Position numbers and translations under genes: made by a program. From Streptomyces mirabilis (GTDB lineage Bacteria > Actinomycetota > Actinomycetes > Streptomycetales > Streptomycetaceae), in contig NZ_JBCJKP010000001.1 in NCBI RefSeq assembly GCF_039503195.1, forward strand, positions 2,604,001-2,668,000: a stretch of DNA of 64,000 nucleotides, written 5' to 3'. Below are positions 16,397 through 25,186 of this stretch, one piece after another. Each line of letters starts with the position of its first letter. Positions within the stretch are counted from its first letter, which is position 1. The notes beneath the pieces were generated by a model. It was given only the letters and a program-made list of their open reading frames with translations. It searched no databases and was not told where the DNA came from.

Positions 16397-16572
16397 GCAC
16401 CAAACCCACGCGGGGCACGGGGCGGTGCCGGGGGCTGCGCGAACGCCCTTCGTCCGGCACCACCGGGCGGACACGCCTCGAACCGGCCGCCACCGCACGC
16501 GGACGCCGCGTGCCGGACACCGCCGCGGTCGCGGCGGCGGGCCGGGTGCACGAGGGAGGTGCGGGCCGGTGA
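16393..16572 (+). CDS. Candidate 59-residue ORF coupled within the glycosyltransferase operon
   Basis: The ATG overlaps the preceding stop (ATGA), GGGGGAGG lies 6-7 bases upstream, and the TGA overlaps the GTG of the deacetylase gene (GTGA). Third-position G+C is about 85 percent, in line with real genes here. The product is Arg-rich and low in hydrophobic residues (begins MSTKPTRGTGRCRGLRERP), with no recognisable domain. It may be a genuine small protein, or a spacer that keeps ribosomes moving to the deacetylase start. Confidence 0.45.
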   Translation: MSTKPTRGTGRCRGLRERPSSGTTGRTRLEPAATARGRRVPDTAAVAAAGRVHEGGAGR

Positions 16573-17369
16573 AGGACGCTCCCGTACCGATCCTCATGTA
16601 CCACTCCATCGCCGCCGCGCCCAATGACGCGACGCGTGAGCTGTCCGTGGGGCCCGAGGCGTTCGCCGAGCAGATGGCACTGCTCGGGGACCAGGGGTTC
16701 ACCCCGGTCGACACGGCGGCGCTGGCGGCGCGTTGGCGGTCGGGCGGACCGCTGCCGGAGCGACCCGTGCTGATCACCTTCGACGACGGTTACGAGGGCG
16801 TGCACCGGCACGGGCTGCCCGTGCTGGCCAAGCACGGCTTCGCCGCCACGCTGTTCGTCTCCACGGGGTGGATCAAGGGCGCCCACGACACCGGAGGCGG
16901 CCTCGACGCCATGCTGAGCTGGGCTCAGGTGGGCGAACTCGCCGCCGAGCAGGTCGAGATCGGCGGGCACAGCCACACCCACCCGCAGCTGGACCAGCTC
17001 TCCGACGACGCGCTGCGGTTCGAGGTGCGGCGCTGCAAGGAGATCATCGCCGACGAGCTGGGCAGCCGCCCGGCCTCGTTCGCGTACCCCTACGGCTACT
17101 CCAGCCGCCGGGTGCGGCAGGTGGTGCGGGAGACGGGCTTCGCCCAGTCGCTCGCCGTCGGCAACGGCCTGGCGCGCCGTCGCCAGGGGCCGTACGCCCT
17201 GCAACGCGTGACCGTGCGCCGCGGCACCGGTATCGAGGAGTTCGAGCGGCTCGTCGAGGGCCGCGCGATCGCCCGCAATTTCGTCCGGGACCGCGCCCTC
17301 ACCAAGGGGTACGCCATGGTCCGAAGAGCACGACAGGTCCGGCGGAAGGCCATCCGTTCCCGTGTCTGA
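16569..17369 (+). CDS. Polysaccharide deacetylase (NodB/CE4 family)
   Basis: A 266-residue enzyme. Visible CE4 motifs are MYHSIA near the start, TFDDGYEG (catalytic Asp and metal Asp), HSHTHPQL (zinc-binding His pair) and FAYPYGYSSR. No signal peptide is seen, so it may act on a lipid-linked intermediate at the inner membrane face or be exported by another route. GTG at 16569 follows from the GTGA overlap; longer frames upstream are Arg-rich and not conserved-looking. It would remove N-acetyl groups from an amino-sugar polymer built by the neighbouring glycosyltransferases. Its stop overlaps the start of the 1287-residue membrane protein. Confidence 0.9.
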   Translation: MKDAPVPILMYHSIAAAPNDATRELSVGPEAFAEQMALLGDQGFTPVDTAALAARWRSGGPLPERPVLITFDDGYEGVHRHGLPVLAKHGFAATLFVSTGWIKGAHDTGGGLDAMLSWAQVGELAAEQVEIGGHSHTHPQLDQLSDDALRFEVRRCKEIIADELGSRPASFAYPYGYSSRRVRQVVRETGFAQSLAVGNGLARRRQGPYALQRVTVRRGTGIEEFERLVEGRAIARNFVRDRALTKGYAMVRRARQVRRKAIRSRV

Positions 17370-20300
17370 CACGACGACCACAGCCCAGGCTTCATCGCCC
17401 ACCGCCGAGGCGCCCGAGCAGCGGCCCGGGCGCCGCCTCCGCCTGCCCGGCCGGGGCCGCAAGGACGGCGGCGGAGGCAACCAGCTCTTCCGCAACGCCT
17501 ACGCCCTGATGCTCAACACCGGGATCTCCGCGGTGCTCGGGCTCGGCTACTGGCTGGTCGCCGCCCGCTACTACTCCGACGCCGCGGTCGGCCAGGGCTC
17601 CGCCGCGATCGCCGCGATGAAGCTCCTCGCGGGTCTGACCGCGGTGACTCTGACCGGCGCCCTGGCCCGCTTCATCCCCGTCGCGGGCCGCGCCACCGGC
17701 CGCCTCATCTTCCGTACGTACGCGGGAAGTTCGGTGGTCGTGGCGCTGGCCGCCGTGGTCTTCCTGCTGACGCTGAACGCATGGGGACCCTCGTACCGCT
17801 TCCTGCACGGCCCGCTCAACGGCCTCGGCTTCATCCTGGCCGTCGTCGCCTGGTCGGTGCTGACCCTGCAGGACGGCGTGCTGACCGGACTGCGCAGCGC
17901 GCTCTGGGTACCGGTGGGCAACACCGTGTTCTCCGCGGTGAAGCTGGCACTGCTGGTCGGACTCGCCGCCGCGATCCCGACGACGGGCGTCTTCGTCTCC
18001 TGGGTCGCCGCGATCGCCCTGTCGGTGGTACCGCTCGGTCTGCTCGTCTTCCGGCGGCTGGTCCCCCGGCACATCAAGGCGACCGAGGAGCGCGCGAAAC
18101 CGCCCACGCTCAAGGAGGTCGGACACTTCCTCGCCGGCGACTACACCGGCTCGCTCTTCTCGCTCGCCGTGGTCTATCTCGTCCCGGTGATCGTCGCCTC
18201 GCAGGTCAGTTCCTCCGACAACGCGTACTTCTACATCACCACGACGATCGGCGGCACGGTCAACCTGCTCGCCATCAACATGGGCGCCTCGCTGACCGTC
18301 GAGGGCTCGCACGACCCCGCGCGGCTCGCCGCGAACACCCGGGCCGCGATCAAGCGGATGGCCCTGATCATGCTGCCGGTGTGCGGACTGCTGTTCGTCG
18401 GCGCGCCGTTCATCCTGCACGTCTTCGGCGACGGCTACGCGCACGCGGCGACCCCGCTGCTGCGCTGGTTCGCGGTCGGCGCGCTGCTGCGGGTCGTCAT
18501 GGAGACGTACTTCGCGGTCCTGCGCGCCCAGAGCCGCACCTCCGGACTCGCCTATCTGCAGGGCCTGCTGTGCGTCCTGGTCCTCGGCCTGACGGTGATC
18601 CTGCTGCCCCGGATGGGCCTGACCGGGGCGGGTGTCGCGGAGATCTCCAGCCTCGCGGTGATCGTGTCGATCGCCGCGCCCAAGCTGTTCAAGATCGTAC
18701 GGACCGCGCCGCCGACCGAACTCCCGGCGGGCGCGGCGCCGGACGGGGACCTCGCCGACCTGGGCGCGCGCGACGTGGCCGCTGCCACGCCGCGCGAGGC
18801 GAAGCGTGGGCCCGCCTGGGCCCTCGACTCCGACACCCTCGCCCTCGGCGTGCACGTCGACTTCGACCACCAGGAGCGCCGCCCGGACGTCCGCCCGGGC
18901 CCCGGCACCCCACCCACGGGCACACCCAAGGCACGCCCGGACCACCGCCCGACCTGGGCGCTCAAGCCGCAACTTCCCGCAGTGGGTCTGCCGGTGGAGG
19001 CACGGGCACCGGGCTCGGAGGCTTCCCTGGGCCCGGCGGAGGCCCCGGAAGTCGACGCTCCCTTCGAGACGGACGGTTCGGACGGCGCCCCGACAGGGGC
19101 GCGGGGCGGGACATCAAGCGGCTCCGCCGCGGGGGCGCGACCAGCCACCACCGACCCGCAGCCGGCGGACGACACAACCCCACCCCCACCAACCCTCCGC
19201 GACCGCCTACGACACCCTTCCAAACCCGGCGTGCTCCTCGGCTTCCTGCTGATCTCCGCACTACTCCTCTACTGGGTCCCGGCACTGGGCCTCGACGACG
19301 CCTCCCTCGACAAGATGGGCGGCCTCGGCCTCATCTCCGTCCTGCCGCTGCCCACCCTGATCGGCGCGGCCCTCCTGATCACGGTCTTCGCCTCGCTGCT
19401 CTGGATGAACCGCGAGCACAGGGGTTTGCTGCTCATCACCCTGCTCGCCACCGTGATCTCCCTGCACGCGCTCCCCGCGGTCATCGAGACCGAGCCACGG
19501 TTCGCCACCGCCTGGCAGCACCTCGGCTTCATCGACTACATCGACCGCACCGGATCCGCGGTACCCGACCTGGACGCCCGCTGGAGCTGGCCGGGCTTCT
19601 TCGCGGGGGCCACGTTCGTCGCCAAGGCCTGCGGTGTCAGCGACCTCACCGAGGTGATCCGCTGGTGGCCGCTGACCATGCAGCTGCTCTACCTGGCCCC
19701 GATGTTCCTGCTCGTGCGTTCGATGCGGGCGGGCTGGCGCGCCCAGTGGACCGGCATCTGGATCTTCGTGCTGAGCGGCTGGGTGGGCCAGGACTACTTC
19801 TCCCCACAGGGCTTCACCTATCTCCTCTACCTCGTCTTCGTGGCGATCCTCCTGGTGTGGTTCCGGGCGCCGCGTGTGCTGTGGGCGAAGGTGCGCCCGG
19901 GCGAGGCGGAGGTCGAGCCGACCGACCGGCGCCAGCGGGCCGTGCTCCTCATGGTGCTGATCGGCCTGTTCGCGGCGAGCGTCCCGGCACACCAGCTCAC
20001 CCCGTTCGTGATGCTCGGGGTGCTCGCGGTCCTCGTCCTCGTGGGCCGCTGCGAACTGCGCGGGCTGCCGATCCTGTTCGCCGTGCTGGTCTCCGTCTGG
20101 ATCGGCTTCATGGCCGAGCCGTACTGGTCGGGGCACTTCAACGACCTGTTCGGCGGGGTCGGCGGCGTCGGCAGCAACGTGTCGACGTCCGTCTCCGGCC
20201 GTATCCAGGGCGGCAGTTCGACGCACAAACTCGTCCTCTACGCGCGCGTGCTGCTCGCCGGCGGTGTGATGGCCTTCGCCTGCTGGGGCTGGTGGCGGCG

Positions 20301-21225
20301 GCGCGACCACAAGTACCGCGAGCGGTCGCTGATCGTCCTGACCTTCGTCCCGTTCCTCGGCTTCGGCATGCAGTCGTACGGCGGCGAGATGGCCCTGCGG
20401 GTCTTCATGTTCGCCCTGCCGGGGGCGGCGCTGCTGGCCGGGCTCGCCCTCTTCCCGCGCACCGGCGTCACCGCGAAGGAACGGGAGAAGGACCGGGTGA
20501 GCCTCGCCCCGCTGGCCGCGCTCATGGCGGGTCTGCTGCTCATGGGCGGCTTCCTGGTGGCCCGCTGGGGCAACGAGTCCTTCGAGCGGATCCGGCCGGG
20601 CGAGGTCACGGCCATGAACTACGTGTACGCGCACGACAAGCCGACCGTGCGGCTGCTGTGGCTGAGCAACGACACGGTCAACAACGTGACACCCGCGATG
20701 CCGTGGGGCACCCGGGACATGGAGAAGGTGCAGTACGTGCCGACGCTGGCGCCGAGCGATCCGGTGCTGGTGTCCGGGCTGGTCAAGTCGCTCAAGGACG
20801 CCGGCCCGAACTCGTACCTGATGATCAACCGCAGCCAGGTGGTCTACCTCCAGATGGACGTGGGCTACTCGGCGACCTGGGAGTCACGGCTCGTCCGCAA
20901 CCTCGACGACCGGCAGGACCTGAAGAAGGTCCTCGTCAACGACGACGTGACGATGTACGCGCTGCGCCAACAACCCGCGGGCAAGGTGCCCGAGCCCGCC
21001 CCGGGGCCGATCGGCCCCCTGGTCACCTGGACATCGTGGTCGGTCGTCGGCGCGCTGGCGGCGGTGGCGCTCGTCATCATGCTGGCGGTGCGGGAGGTCG
21101 TACGGGTCGCGGTGCGGCCGAGTGTGCGGCAGTTGCGGTGGCTGCAGAGCAGCTTCTGGTTCTCGCTGCCGCTGCTGGCGGTGCTGCTGGCCTCGCTCGT
21201 ACAGCGGTTCCTGACCATGAAGTAG
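17362..21225 (+). CDS. Fusion of a Wzx/MATE-like flippase and a polytopic membrane glycosyltransferase-like domain
   Basis: A 1287-residue protein. Residues 35-450 form a polysaccharide-flippase-like domain with 12-14 helices, starting NQLFRNAYALMLNTGISAVLG and including TTIGGTVNLLAINMGASLTV. Residues 460-610 are a hydrophilic Pro/Ala-rich linker. Residues 620-1287 have at least 12 helices, the motifs FFAGATFVAKACGV and GWVGQDYFSPQGFTYLLYL, and an extracytoplasmic segment near VQYVPTLAPSDPVLVSGLV, resembling large actinobacterial membrane glycosyltransferase-type proteins. GTG at 17362 overlaps the deacetylase stop. Flipping and then assembling a polysaccharide outside the membrane is the natural reading; the enzyme activity of the second half is inferred. 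Confidence 0.85.
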   Translation: MSDTTTTAQASSPTAEAPEQRPGRRLRLPGRGRKDGGGGNQLFRNAYALMLNTGISAVLGLGYWLVAARYYSDAAVGQGSAAIAAMKLLAGLTAVTLTGALARFIPVAGRATGRLIFRTYAGSSVVVALAAVVFLLTLNAWGPSYRFLHGPLNGLGFILAVVAWSVLTLQDGVLTGLRSALWVPVGNTVFSAVKLALLVGLAAAIPTTGVFVSWVAAIALSVVPLGLLVFRRLVPRHIKATEERAKPPTLKEVGHFLAGDYTGSLFSLAVVYLVPVIVASQVSSSDNAYFYITTTIGGTVNLLAINMGASLTVEGSHDPARLAANTRAAIKRMALIMLPVCGLLFVGAPFILHVFGDGYAHAATPLLRWFAVGALLRVVMETYFAVLRAQSRTSGLAYLQGLLCVLVLGLTVILLPRMGLTGAGVAEISSLAVIVSIAAPKLFKIVRTAPPTELPAGAAPDGDLADLGARDVAAATPREAKRGPAWALDSDTLALGVHVDFDHQERRPDVRPGPGTPPTGTPKARPDHRPTWALKPQLPAVGLPVEARAPGSEASLGPAEAPEVDAPFETDGSDGAPTGARGGTSSGSAAGARPATTDPQPADDTTPPPPTLRDRLRHPSKPGVLLGFLLISALLLYWVPALGLDDASLDKMGGLGLISVLPLPTLIGAALLITVFASLLWMNREHRGLLLITLLATVISLHALPAVIETEPRFATAWQHLGFIDYIDRTGSAVPDLDARWSWPGFFAGATFVAKACGVSDLTEVIRWWPLTMQLLYLAPMFLLVRSMRAGWRAQWTGIWIFVLSGWVGQDYFSPQGFTYLLYLVFVAILLVWFRAPRVLWAKVRPGEAEVEPTDRRQRAVLLMVLIGLFAASVPAHQLTPFVMLGVLAVLVLVGRCELRGLPILFAVLVSVWIGFMAEPYWSGHFNDLFGGVGGVGSNVSTSVSGRIQGGSSTHKLVLYARVLLAGGVMAFACWGWWRRRDHKYRERSLIVLTFVPFLGFGMQSYGGEMALRVFMFALPGAALLAGLALFPRTGVTAKEREKDRVSLAPLAALMAGLLLMGGFLVARWGNESFERIRPGEVTAMNYVYAHDKPTVRLLWLSNDTVNNVTPAMPWGTRDMEKVQYVPTLAPSDPVLVSGLVKSLKDAGPNSYLMINRSQVVYLQMDVGYSATWESRLVRNLDDRQDLKKVLVNDDVTMYALRQQPAGKVPEPAPGPIGPLVTWTSWSVVGALAAVALVIMLAVREVVRVAVRPSVRQLRWLQSSFWFSLPLLAVLLASLVQRFLTMK

Positions 21226-21246
21226 CACGAGGTCCAGCCAGGCGGA

Positions 21247-21291
21247 GTGGCTCACCCGGACCCGGGATCGCGGGTTCAGCGGGTGAGCCAC
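21247..21291. terminator. Hairpin between convergent flippase and glycosidase genes
   Basis: GTGGCTCACCCG (21247-21258) pairs perfectly with CGGGTGAGCCAC (21280-21291). The right arm includes the last codons of the minus-strand glycosidase, so it probably terminates the plus-strand operon. Confidence 0.6.
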
Positions 21292-22697
21292 TTCACTTCG
21301 TAGGCCACCATGTCGAACCGCTTGCCGTCCACCTGCGCGTTGATGGACCGGTTCAGGGTGTTCACGACCAGGACGGCCTTGTCGGTGGCGAGGACGCGGA
21401 CGTTGGGCACGTCGTCGGGGGCCACGGACACCGTCGCGTATGTGGAGCCGGGGGCGAACGCCCGGCTGAAGCGGGAGACGAGGTCGAGCATGGGCAGAGC
21501 CGCGCCGCCGCCGGCACGGTCGGTCGGCGTCCACAGGCAGCCCGCGCAGTCGGTTCCCTTCTCCTTCTCCGGGTTCCAGTAGAAGCCGGACGTGGCGCCG
21601 CCGCGGGCCATCGCGATCAGGCCGGCGGCCTGGACGGCGACGCGGCGGGCCTCGGACCAGCCCGTGCGCTCGTCGTTGCCGTCGGCGGGCTCGACGTAGT
21701 ACTCGGCCCACCACAGAGGCAGTCCGTGGGTCTGCTCGCGCGCCCACCGGCTGACGGCGGTGAACTTGTCGGTGGCCGCGAACTCGTTCGGGAGCAGGTC
21801 GTCGTCCTTGGTGTAGCTGGAGCCGTCGACGACGACGAAGTCGGCGCCCGCCTTGTTCTTGTTCCAGTAGTCGAAGGCGTCGAGGACCCGCTGGTCCATG
21901 GCGCCCCAGGTGCCCTTCAGGGTCGTCGACGCGTTCTCCGTCTGGCGCGGGTCGACGCTGTCCATGACGAGGTAGGGGCCGCCGACCTGGATGTCCTTAT
22001 TGACCTTCTTCAGCGCCTTGTAGACGAGGTTGTAGAGCTCGGTGTAGCCCTCGTAGTCCCAGCGGGCCTTGCCGTCGTTCCAGAAGCCCTTGAACTCGTT
22101 CCAGACGATGAAGTGACGGACGTCCGGATAGCGCTTGGCGACGGTCGCGGCGAGCGCGGCGAAGTCCGCGTAGTGGGCGCGGTCCGGGGCGGTCTCCAGG
22201 GCGGCCTGGCTCCAGTTCGTGTTGTCCGCGCCGGCCTTGCCGCCCTTCATCCAGTCCGGGGAGCAGCACAGGGTGACGACCGGGGTCCCGCCGGACTTCC
22301 GCATGAAGTCGACACGGCGGTCCATCTCGGAGAAGTCGTAGCGCCCTTTGGAGGGTTCGGGGTTGCCCGCCCCCCAGCCCATGATGTGCTGGATCTGCGG
22401 CAGCGACTGCTTCTGCAGCAGCCCCTCGACGCGCCGGGTGGCCGTGTCACTGCCCTGGTCGGCGCTGTACTGGGTGTGGGTGAAACCCCAGCCCACCTCG
22501 GGTTGCGGCGTTTCGGGCGGGGTGACGGGGGTGCCGTGCACCTTGTCCCCGTCGCGGGTGGTGCCCGCGGTGCTCGCGCCGCCTCCGGGCAGGGTGTTGA
22601 GCAAGGTCACCACCAGGGCCAGCGCGGCCACTCCCACGCCGAGCAGCGCGGTGAGCCGCCACCGCCGTGCCCCCGAATTCCACCCATGACGTCCCAT
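21276..22697 (-). CDS. GH39-like glycoside hydrolase, membrane-anchored or secreted
   Basis: A 473-residue protein with a hydrophobic N-terminal segment (LTALLGVGVAALALVVTLLNTL) acting as signal or anchor. The barrel has GWGFTHTQYSAD near its start and HFIVWNEFKGFWND with the acid/base Glu of the GH-A clan. The candidate nucleophile is LPLWWAEYYVEP, near residue 350. GH39 members include beta-xylosidases and alpha-iduronidases; in bacterial polysaccharide loci related proteins (PslG-like) trim or degrade the polymer. Convergent with the biosynthetic operon, it probably acts on that polysaccharide. The ATG at 22697 is the best start, although its ribosome site is weak. Confidence 0.85.
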   Translation of the reverse strand: MGRHGWNSGARRWRLTALLGVGVAALALVVTLLNTLPGGGASTAGTTRDGDKVHGTPVTPPETPQPEVGWGFTHTQYSADQGSDTATRRVEGLLQKQSLPQIQHIMGWGAGNPEPSKGRYDFSEMDRRVDFMRKSGGTPVVTLCCSPDWMKGGKAGADNTNWSQAALETAPDRAHYADFAALAATVAKRYPDVRHFIVWNEFKGFWNDGKARWDYEGYTELYNLVYKALKKVNKDIQVGGPYLVMDSVDPRQTENASTTLKGTWGAMDQRVLDAFDYWNKNKAGADFVVVDGSSYTKDDDLLPNEFAATDKFTAVSRWAREQTHGLPLWWAEYYVEPADGNDERTGWSEARRVAVQAAGLIAMARGGATSGFYWNPEKEKGTDCAGCLWTPTDRAGGGAALPMLDLVSRFSRAFAPGSTYATVSVAPDDVPNVRVLATDKAVLVVNTLNRSINAQVDGKRFDMVAYEVKWLTR

Positions 22698-22855
22698 CAA
22701 GGGCAACAGTAACGGCGGGGATCGGCCGTGGGACAGGTCTTGTAAGACCACAGCCGTGTAACAGGACGGAGGGGATACGGGAAGACACAGCCGACACACA
22801 GGACGCACCGCGGAAACCGGGTGCACGGGGCGCCCGCGTGACGGATCATGGCGGC

Positions 22856-23950
22856 ATGTCTGCCAACCCACACGACGCACTGCCGATCCGGCTCAACGTC
22901 GACGACAGCGACTCGCCGTCGGACGTCGTCGACGCGCTGTTCCTCGGCCGCTTCGCGACGGGCGAGCAGCCGCACTCGCACGCGGCGAACATCGACCGCG
23001 TACGGTCCGGGGCGACGCTCCTCCCACCGGGCGCCCGCGTGCTGCGCTCGGCCCGCGACGACGACCGCAGCGCCACGCTCGCCGAGGGCGACGGCTGGAC
23101 CCTGCTGGTGTCCCGTTGGAACCGCGGCGCCGACGTCACGGTCACCGCGACCAGCACCGAACTGGCCGCCAAGATCCTCGACCAGGCGACGGACGGCGCG
23201 GCGGACGAACCCGAACCCCAGCCGGAGAACGTGACGATGGGGTTCTGGTACGTCTCCCCGCGCCGCGGCCCGCACCGCACCACCCGGCAGATCTCCGCGG
23301 GTACGTGGGAGGAGGTGCGGTCGAACTACACCGGACCGGTGGCGGACGCCATGGACGGGCTGATGAAGACGACGCCCGAGGACATCGCGGGCCGGCTGTT
23401 GCTGCTGCACGGGCCGCCCGGCACGGGCAAGACCTCCGCCCTGCGCACCCTGGCCCGTTCCTGGCGCGACTGGTGCCAGGTGGACTGCGTCCTCGACCCG
23501 GAGCGCCTCTTCTCCGACGTCGGCTATCTGATGGACATCGCGATCGGCGAGGAGGACGGCACGGGCAAGGGCCGCTGGCGGCTGCTCCTGCTGGAGGACT
23601 GCGACGAGCTGATCCGCGGCGAGGCCAAGCACACCGCGGGCCAGGCGCTCTCGCGGCTGCTCAACCTCACCGACGGCCTCCTCGGCCAGGGCCGCAACGT
23701 GCTCGTGGGCGTCACGACCAACGAGGACCTCGAGCGGCTCCACCCCGCCGTGGTCCGTCCCGGCCGCTGTCTCGCCCGGATCGAGGTCGGCGCGCTGACC
23801 CGCTCGGAGGCGGTGAGCTGGCTGGGCACGGAGGAGGGCGTCGGCCGCGACGGCGCGACCCTGGCCGAGCTGTACGCGCTGCGCCGGGGCACGACGCCGA
23901 CGTCGGTGCCGGACCAGCGGGAGGGCGCGGACGCGGGGCTGTATCTGTAG
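22856..23950 (+). CDS. AAA-family ATPase with an N-terminal DUF5925-like domain
   Basis: A 364-residue cytoplasmic protein. Residues 1-150 form a conserved Streptomyces domain (DALFLGRFATGEQPHSHAAN, FWYVSPRRGPHRTTRQIS). The AAA module follows with Walker A GPPGTGKTSALRTLARS (near residue 180), Walker B LLLLEDCDELI (near 228), sensor 1 VGVTTNEDLERLHPAVVRPGR, and the Arg finger in that segment. A single AAA module of this kind usually forms a hexameric remodelling machine; the substrate is unknown. The ATG at 22856 has only a weak ribosome site, and an in-frame GTG at 22838 is possible. It diverges from the glycosidase gene. DUF5925 is named from memory. Confidence 0.85.
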   Translation: MSANPHDALPIRLNVDDSDSPSDVVDALFLGRFATGEQPHSHAANIDRVRSGATLLPPGARVLRSARDDDRSATLAEGDGWTLLVSRWNRGADVTVTATSTELAAKILDQATDGAADEPEPQPENVTMGFWYVSPRRGPHRTTRQISAGTWEEVRSNYTGPVADAMDGLMKTTPEDIAGRLLLLHGPPGTGKTSALRTLARSWRDWCQVDCVLDPERLFSDVGYLMDIAIGEEDGTGKGRWRLLLLEDCDELIRGEAKHTAGQALSRLLNLTDGLLGQGRNVLVGVTTNEDLERLHPAVVRPGRCLARIEVGALTRSEAVSWLGTEEGVGRDGATLAELYALRRGTTPTSVPDQREGADAGLYL

Positions 23951-23957
23951 CTGCCCG

Positions 23958-23973
23958 GCACCGCGTGCGGTGC
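23958..23973 (+). terminator. Short stem-loop after the AAA ATPase gene
   Basis: GCACCGC (23958-23964) pairs with GCGGTGC (23967-23973) and is followed by TTTG. The stem is short with a 2-base loop, so termination is only plausible. Confidence 0.35.
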
Positions 23974-23985
23974 TTTGATGGTCGT

Positions 23986-24750
23986 ATGACCCTGTTCGTC
24001 GGCACGTCGGGGTGGCAGTACAAGGACTGGCGCGGCGTCCTGTACCCGGACGGGGTGCCGATGCGGCTGTGGCTGGAGGAGTACGCGGCACGGTTCGCCA
24101 CGGTCGAGATCAACAACGCGTTCTACCGGCTGCCGTCGCGGGAGACCTTCGAGAGCTGGCGGGAGCGCACCCCGCCCGACTTCGTCGTCGCCCTCAAGGC
24201 GAGCCGCTATCTGACACACATCAAACGGCTGCGCGACCCGGCGGAGCCGGTCGACCGACTACTGGGCCACGCCGCCGGGCTCGGCGACCGACTGGGCCCG
24301 GTCCTGCTCCAGCTCCCGCCCACGCTGCACGCCGACCCCGCCCTTCTCGACGAGTGCCTGCGCCGCTTCCCCACCGGCGTCCGGGTCGCGGTCGAACCGC
24401 GCCACGACTCCTGGTGGACACCGGAGGTGCGCAAGGTGCTCGAGTCACGGGGCGCCGCCCTCTGCTGGGCCGATGTGCTGGCCCGCCCCGTGACACCCCT
24501 GTGGCGGACCACCGACTGGGGCTACGTCCGCTTCCACGAGGGCCGCGCCCAGCCGTGGCCGCGCTACGGCCGGCAGTCCCTGACGACCTGGGTACGGCGC
24601 CTCACGGACGCCTGGTCCGACGACCACGACGTGTACGCGTACTTCAACAACGACCCGAACGCGGCGGCGGTCCACGACTCGGTGACCTTCGCCCACGCGG
24701 CAAGAACAACGGGCCTGACGGTGACCCGCACGCCGGACGACATGGACTAG
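23986..24750 (+). CDS. DUF72 domain protein (YecE-like)
   Basis: A 254-residue TIM-barrel-like protein of the DUF72/YecE family. It begins LFVGTSGWQYKDWRGVLYP and contains EYAARFATVEINNAFYRLPS, FVVALKASRYLTHIKRL, LGPVLLQLPP, VEPRHDSWW, YVRFHEG and VYAYFNND, which together define the family. No enzymatic role has been established for it. The predicted start at 23986 lacks a clear ribosome site; CTTTGAT lies about 10 bases before the ATG and may be a -10 of a leaderless mRNA. The gene ends in CTAG, shared with the stop of the convergent GntR gene. Confidence 0.9.
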   Translation: MTLFVGTSGWQYKDWRGVLYPDGVPMRLWLEEYAARFATVEINNAFYRLPSRETFESWRERTPPDFVVALKASRYLTHIKRLRDPAEPVDRLLGHAAGLGDRLGPVLLQLPPTLHADPALLDECLRRFPTGVRVAVEPRHDSWWTPEVRKVLESRGAALCWADVLARPVTPLWRTTDWGYVRFHEGRAQPWPRYGRQSLTTWVRRLTDAWSDDHDVYAYFNNDPNAAAVHDSVTFAHAARTTGLTVTRTPDDMD

Positions 24751-25115
24751 TCCCCGTAGGCGGCCCGCAGGGCATCCCGTACGGCGTCCAGCGCGGCGGA
24801 CTCGGAGAGGCCGAGGCGGTGCACACGCTCGGCGTACGCCTGCGCGGCCGACGCCGCTTCGCGCTCCGCCGCCGAGCCCGCGGCGGCGACGAACGTCCCG
24901 TTGCGGCCGCGCGTCTCGATCACCCCGTCCGACTCCAGCGCCCGGTAGGCCTTGGCGACCGTGTTGGCGGCGAGGCCGAGCTCCTCGGCCAGCCCCCGCA
25001 CGGTGGGCAGCTTGTAGCCGACCGGCAGCGCGCCGGACCGCGCCTGCTCGGAGATCTGGGCACGCACCTGTTCGTAGGGCGCGGCCCCCTCATCGATGTG
25101 GATCTTCAACGTCAC
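24747..25115 (-). CDS. GntR family regulator, short YtrA type
   Basis: A 122-residue repressor. It is essentially the GntR winged helix alone (residues 5-75: IHIDEGAAPYEQVRAQISEQ, YKLPTVRGLAEELGLAANTV, AKAYRALESDGVIETRGRNG) plus a short helical dimerisation tail, as in the YtrA subgroup. The GTG at 25115 is chosen because the frame upstream would cross the promoter. It diverges from an acetyltransferase gene by 71 bp containing a CCGTACGG palindrome. YtrA regulators usually sit beside ABC transporter genes; none is adjacent, so the target may be itself or the divergent gene. Its stop codon overlaps that of the convergent DUF72 gene. Confidence 0.9.
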   Translation of the reverse strand: MTLKIHIDEGAAPYEQVRAQISEQARSGALPVGYKLPTVRGLAEELGLAANTVAKAYRALESDGVIETRGRNGTFVAAAGSAAEREAASAAQAYAERVHRLGLSESAALDAVRDALRAAYGD

Positions 25116-25124
25116 GCAGTGATT

Positions 25125-25138
25125 GTCCCGTACGGAAC
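25125..25138. promoter_or_regulatory. Operator-like palindrome upstream of the GntR gene
   Basis: GTCCCGTACGGAAC is a 14-bp inverted repeat (12 of 14 positions symmetric, core CCGTACGG) ten bases before the GntR start. It lies within the divergent region with the acetyltransferase gene. Autoregulation is inferred. Confidence 0.4.
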
Positions 25139-25186
25139 GGAAAATGAGAGGCACTCGAACGCACCTCGCGCGTAGCGTTCGACTCC

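Noticed and set aside
17781..22712. 1643-residue plus-strand ORF overlapping the flippase fusion and glycosidase
   Set aside because: Its composition is Arg/Ala/Pro, typical of an off-frame reading of G+C-rich genes; no recognisable domain.
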